From positions 1 through 8,699 of the forward strand of contig VBMC01000140.1 of the NCBI GenBank assembly GCA_005879015.1: a DNA stretch of 8,699 bases, written 5' to 3'. This DNA is from Methanobacteriota archaeon (GTDB lineage: Archaea; Thermoplasmatota; Thermoplasmata; RBG-16-68-12). Shown piece after piece: positions 6,221-8,699 of the stretch (position 1 is the stretch's first letter; every line of letters begins with the position of its first letter). Below the pieces are notes generated by a model, which was not told where the DNA came from, made no database searches, and was given only the letters and a program-made list of their open reading frames with translations. The translations under genes were made by a program, and so were the position numbers.

Positions 6221-6322
6221 TTCGACGGGAGCACCCCCTGCTCTTGGCGTACCTGAATTCGTCCGTCCTTCTGTCGGGCATTGACATCTCCACATGGAGA
6301 AGCCGCGTATCCCTCCAGGTCC
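6221..6322 (+). repeat. ~100-bp diverged direct repeat, copy 1
   Basis: Aligns without gaps to 8197-8298 at about 69% identity (my hand count, roughly 69 of 100). The core CCACATGGAGAA (6290-6301) is identical in both, followed by ATCCCTC and GGTCCG at the same spacing. Differences fall almost evenly on the three codon positions of the open frame through both copies, so protein coding does not explain the likeness. A terminal or internal piece of an old mobile element, or a regulatory/RNA element, is possible. Confidence 0.55.
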
Positions 6323-6622
6323 GCTATTCCTCCATCAAGATGTGTCCATCGGGTGGCGGTTTGGGTCGGTCTCTTCCGACGTTTTGGGGACCCTAGGGTC
6401 AGCGACTCGGCAAGTCCACCTTTTACAGATCCCCCTGGCGGAGTCTGATGTCTCCGGAGAGACGCCTCGCATCCAAGCCGATTAGGAGGTATGCCAACAG
6501 ACTCTCGCGGTGGCCGAAATCCGGAGCTCGCGGGTGGTGTGATTTTCCGAACCGGCCGACTGGTAGGTCCCCATTGCTCGGGGGGCCCATCTCACACCGC
6601 CAAATCGGGCCGTCTCCGTAAC

Positions 6623-6632
6623 GCTATATACC
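6623..6632 (+). promoter_or_regulatory. TATA box for the propeller gene
   Basis: GCTATATACC is centred near 6628, which predicts a transcript start near 6654: about 9 nt before GTG 6663 and 18 nt before ATG 6672. Confidence 0.5.
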
Positions 6633-6662
6633 GTCGCTTCAATTCCTGAGGCGCTCGTCGGA

Positions 6663-8090
6663 GTGGGGTGGATGATGAATCGGATTACGCGTTCGTTTCT
6701 GATCGGGACGATGGCTTTCGTGTTGCTCGCGCTGACTCCGCTCTCCGCGCAAGCGAGTCAGACCTTGACGCGCGTCGAGCACCCGAATGTCCTTGTGACG
6801 ATCGATCCAGAGGCGAGTTCGCAGAACGAGGTCACGATCGCCGCGTTCCCGAGCGACCGAAACGTACTCGTGGCGACCGCGCGCGATACGCGGCAGGCGA
6901 GCGGCTTCTCGTGGGCCGGCTACTACCGATCCACGGACGGCGGAGACACGTGGCAGAACGCTCTCGTACCGGGCTTCCCCGGGGACACCTCACCCGAGGG
7001 GCTCTCATCGCCCGTGCATGATGCAGGATGGAAAATCGGGAGCGACCCCGTGATCACTGCGGACCGCGAGGGCCGCGTTTACCTGGCGTGGCTCTCGTTC
7101 GGGCCGAGTACGACGGAATTCGCGGGTTGGCTCGTCCTCACGCGGTACTCGGACTTCGGGGCAACGTACGACTTCACATCCGTCGCCTACGCAGGCCACG
7201 ACACCCCGAGCGACAAACTCGGCGGTCCTGGGAACTCCCGCGTGACCGATAAAGAGTGGATCGCGGTCGACGACACGGGCGGGACCTGCGACGGGAACCT
7301 GTACATCCCGTGGGCCTTCTTCGAGGGGAGCCACGGAACGAAGATCGTGCTCCAGCGCTCCACGGACGGGGGCCTGACCTGGACACCGATCCTCCCGCTC
7401 AGCCACTCCCCGAATGCGCAGAACCAGGGCGCGACGGTCGCGGTCGGCCCCGGAGGGGAGGTGTACGTCGCCTGGGAGGATTTCCACAAGGACCAGATCC
7501 TGTTCACCCGGTCCCTCGACTGCGGCCAGACGTTCGACATGGAGCGGGGGATCGCGTCGATCGTCCCGGTCCCGGAACCGCTCCCGGGGAGCGCGTACCG
7601 CCTCGATAGCTTCCCGCGGATGGCCGTGAGCCAAGCTACAGGCTCGGTCTTCATTACGTGGGCGGACTATCGTACGGGAGATGCGGATGTCCTTCTCGCG
7701 CGATCGACCGATCGGGGCGTGAGCTGGTCGGCGCCCGCCCGCGTGAACGATGTCACCACAAACCACCAGATCTTCCCCGCGATCACAACGTTCGGCGGTC
7801 GGGTGGACGTTTCATTCTACGATAGCCGGAACGACCCAGGGGGAAAGCTCCTGGACATCTACTATGCGCAGTCGAACGATGATGGGCTCACCTTCCTCCC
7901 GAACGTGCGGGTGACCGACGCGGCTTTCGACCCAAACCTCGGGATCACGGGCGGCGGCGCCGCGTTCCTCGGCGACTACAACGGCATTGCCTCGAATGCC
8001 GCGGGCGCCCATCCGATCTGGGCGGACAATCGCAACGTCTCTCTCAACGCGCTCCGTGACCAAGACATCTATACCGCGACGATTTCGTAA
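6663..8090 (+). CDS. Secreted Asp-box beta-propeller protein (sialidase superfamily-like)
   Basis: 475 aa from GTG 6663; ATG 6672 and ATG 6675 are in-frame alternatives that keep the signal peptide. The signal has R7 and R10, a hydrophobic core (~11-27) and a likely cleavage after SAQA (31), so the protein should be exported. Asp-box repeats S-x-D-x-G-x-x-W/F occur at 90-97 (STDGGDTW), 233-240 (STDGGLTW), 284-291 (SLDCGQTF), 348-355 (STDRGVSW) and 404-411 (SNDDGLTF), with a degenerate one near 163-169, fitting a roughly six-bladed propeller. LGDYNGI (436-442) and IWADNR (452-457) near the end are typical of the exo-alpha-sialidase-like group. The FRIP-type arginine motif of true sialidases is not visible, so a glycan-binding or other hydrolytic role is as likely. 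C209 and C287 could form a disulfide. No C-terminal anchor is seen. Confidence 0.9.
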   Translation: MGWMMNRITRSFLIGTMAFVLLALTPLSAQASQTLTRVEHPNVLVTIDPEASSQNEVTIAAFPSDRNVLVATARDTRQASGFSWAGYYRSTDGGDTWQNALVPGFPGDTSPEGLSSPVHDAGWKIGSDPVITADREGRVYLAWLSFGPSTTEFAGWLVLTRYSDFGATYDFTSVAYAGHDTPSDKLGGPGNSRVTDKEWIAVDDTGGTCDGNLYIPWAFFEGSHGTKIVLQRSTDGGLTWTPILPLSHSPNAQNQGATVAVGPGGEVYVAWEDFHKDQILFTRSLDCGQTFDMERGIASIVPVPEPLPGSAYRLDSFPRMAVSQATGSVFITWADYRTGDADVLLARSTDRGVSWSAPARVNDVTTNHQIFPAITTFGGRVDVSFYDSRNDPGGKLLDIYYAQSNDDGLTFLPNVRVTDAAFDPNLGITGGGAAFLGDYNGIASNAAGAHPIWADNRNVSLNALRDQDIYTATIS

Positions 8091-8613
8091 CCACGCCGCG
8101 AGAGACTCTAGCACGGCTACGAAGAAGCTATCAGTCGGATCTGAAGGGAGTCCGCAAAAATGGGTAAGGGAGGGAGACCGGACGGTCTTGGTCATGATGG
8201 ACAGGACGACGTTCTGCTCTCGGCGTCTCTCAAAGCGGCCGCTGCTCTGTCGGACGCTGACACGACCACATGGAGAAACGGTGCATCCCTCTGGGTCCGT
8301 CGCGTCTAATGGACGAGGACCTTGCACCGCGGGCGAGCGATTTTGGTCGCAAGCACTCTGAATCGGGAGACGCATCGAAGGTTGGCGCCAATCGTCCGGG
8401 GAATCCCCATGCCGAATCAAGTGTCCCGTCTACGTGAAAGTCCGACCGATCCTCAGCCAGAGAGCGATCCGCGTCCGACGACGGTAGGCCACGATGCCTC
8501 GCGGGCTTGAATATTGAGCGTCGAACCTCCTCCCGTTCTCAGAATTCCGCAGGAGCGATGCAATCGATTGGTGACCCCGATGCCTTTTGAACGACAACGG
8601 CATTCACGGTACC
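8091..8613. other. Gene-poor stretch after the propeller gene
   Basis: About 520 bp without a convincing gene. The second copy of the ~100-bp repeat (8197-8298) lies here, inside a 49-codon frame (8160-8309) whose TAA overlaps an ATG (TAATG at 8307-8311) opening a 42-codon Ser/Asp-rich frame. Neither product resembles anything known and both are short enough to be chance. An AT-rich patch TTGAATATTGAG lies near 8507-8518. No T-tract terminator is evident after the propeller stop. Confidence 0.45.
8197..8298 (+). repeat. ~100-bp diverged direct repeat, copy 2
   Basis: Partner of 6221-6322, same orientation, 1,976 bp apart, so the pair brackets the whole propeller gene. The identical 12-mer core is at 8266-8277. 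Similarity fades on both sides within about 20 bp. Confidence 0.55.
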
Positions 8614-8699
8614 ATGGCGAAGGGTCGAGGTGCCGAAGTTCGGGTTCGAGCAAAGGAGACAGTCAAGCTGGGTACTCTCGACGTGACAAATCGGACCGC
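8614..8699 (+). CDS. Possible 5' end of a gene running off the right edge
   Basis: ATG 8614 opens 28 codons without a stop to the window edge (MAKGRGAEVRVRAKETVKLG...). The alternating charged and Val residues look protein-like (beta-strand-rich). A weak AT patch (CTTTTGAAC, ~8584-8592) lies ~26 nt upstream. No family is recognised, and the stretch is too short to exclude chance. Confidence 0.25.
   Translation, partial: MAKGRGAEVRVRAKETVKLGTLDVTNRT

Larger units (their letters stand above)
6168..6662. other. Gene-poor stretch before the propeller gene
   Basis: About 495 bp with no convincing gene. It holds one copy of a ~100-bp repeat (6221-6322) and the promoter of the gene at 6663. A 52-codon frame from ATG 6491 has AGGAGGT directly touching the ATG, too close to work well, and its product is Gly/Arg-rich. 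Short near-repeats CTCGCGGTGG and CTCGCGGGTGG occur near 6503-6537. Confidence 0.5.

Noticed and set aside
6025..6234. Longer N-terminus for the HxlR regulator
   Set aside because: The extension is Arg/Pro/Ala-rich, lies upstream of the predicted promoter, and exceeds the usual family length.
6491..6649. 52-codon frame with AGGAGGT before ATG
   Set aside because: The Shine-Dalgarno-like stretch abuts the ATG without spacing and the product is Gly/Arg-rich.
7005..7766. 253-codon minus frame opposite the propeller gene
   Set aside because: Arg/Glu/Asp-rich shadow; the plus frame has Asp boxes throughout.
8160..8309. 49-codon frame containing repeat copy 2, coupled by TAATG to a second frame
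   Set aside because: The matching frame in copy 1 shows no wobble-biased change, so coding selection is not supported.
1..8699. tRNA, rRNA or CRISPR array
   Set aside because: No cloverleaf arms, rRNA-like runs or evenly spaced repeats were seen on either strand by eye.

Overview
The window looks like a high-GC archaeal genome, most likely an uncultivated member of the Thermoplasmata/Thermoplasmatota (inference, no marker gene is present). Reasons: AT-rich TATA-like boxes centred about 27-35 nt before most start codons, few convincing Shine-Dalgarno sites (leaderless transcription), an N-terminal C2H2 zinc finger joined to a membrane-anchored extracytoplasmic domain, and small SHOCT and HxlR proteins of archaeal style.

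Layout, left to right. The last 23 codons of a YHS (heavy-metal-associated) domain protein run off the left edge (1-74). A gene-poor stretch of about 545 bp holds a perfect 9-bp dyad. Then comes a 559-aa fusion of a DsbA/FrnE-like thioredoxin domain, a winged helix and an ArsM-like SAM methyltransferase (621-2300). Its stop codon overlaps that of a convergent two-TM SHOCT protein (2297-2698, minus). Divergent from the SHOCT gene is a membrane-anchored protein with a zinc finger inside and a His/Met-rich, probably metal-binding domain outside (2875-3528); an inverted repeat brackets its TATA box. Next is a polytopic membrane protein with a ZIP-like His/Asp-Gly motif, broken by a frameshift (3676-4334, minus), then a multi-TM, His-containing protein of unknown family (4539-5597) and a convergent HxlR-type regulator (5641-6024, minus). 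The regulator shares a TATA element with a possible 29-aa CxxC peptide (6078-6167). A secreted Asp-box beta-propeller protein of the sialidase superfamily fills 6663-8090. Two copies of a ~100-bp diverged repeat flank it, at 6221-6322 and 8197-8298. A possible partial gene runs off the right edge.

How the genes may fit together: YHS end, thiol-oxidoreductase/ArsM-like fusion, Met/His-rich exported protein, ZIP-like transporter, His-bearing membrane protein and a one-domain regulator suggest a cluster for heavy-metal, metalloid or thiol stress at the cell envelope. This is an inference from domain content. The genes alternate in strand, so it would be a set of single-gene transcription units rather than an operon. 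The sialidase-like gene is probably a separate cargo gene.
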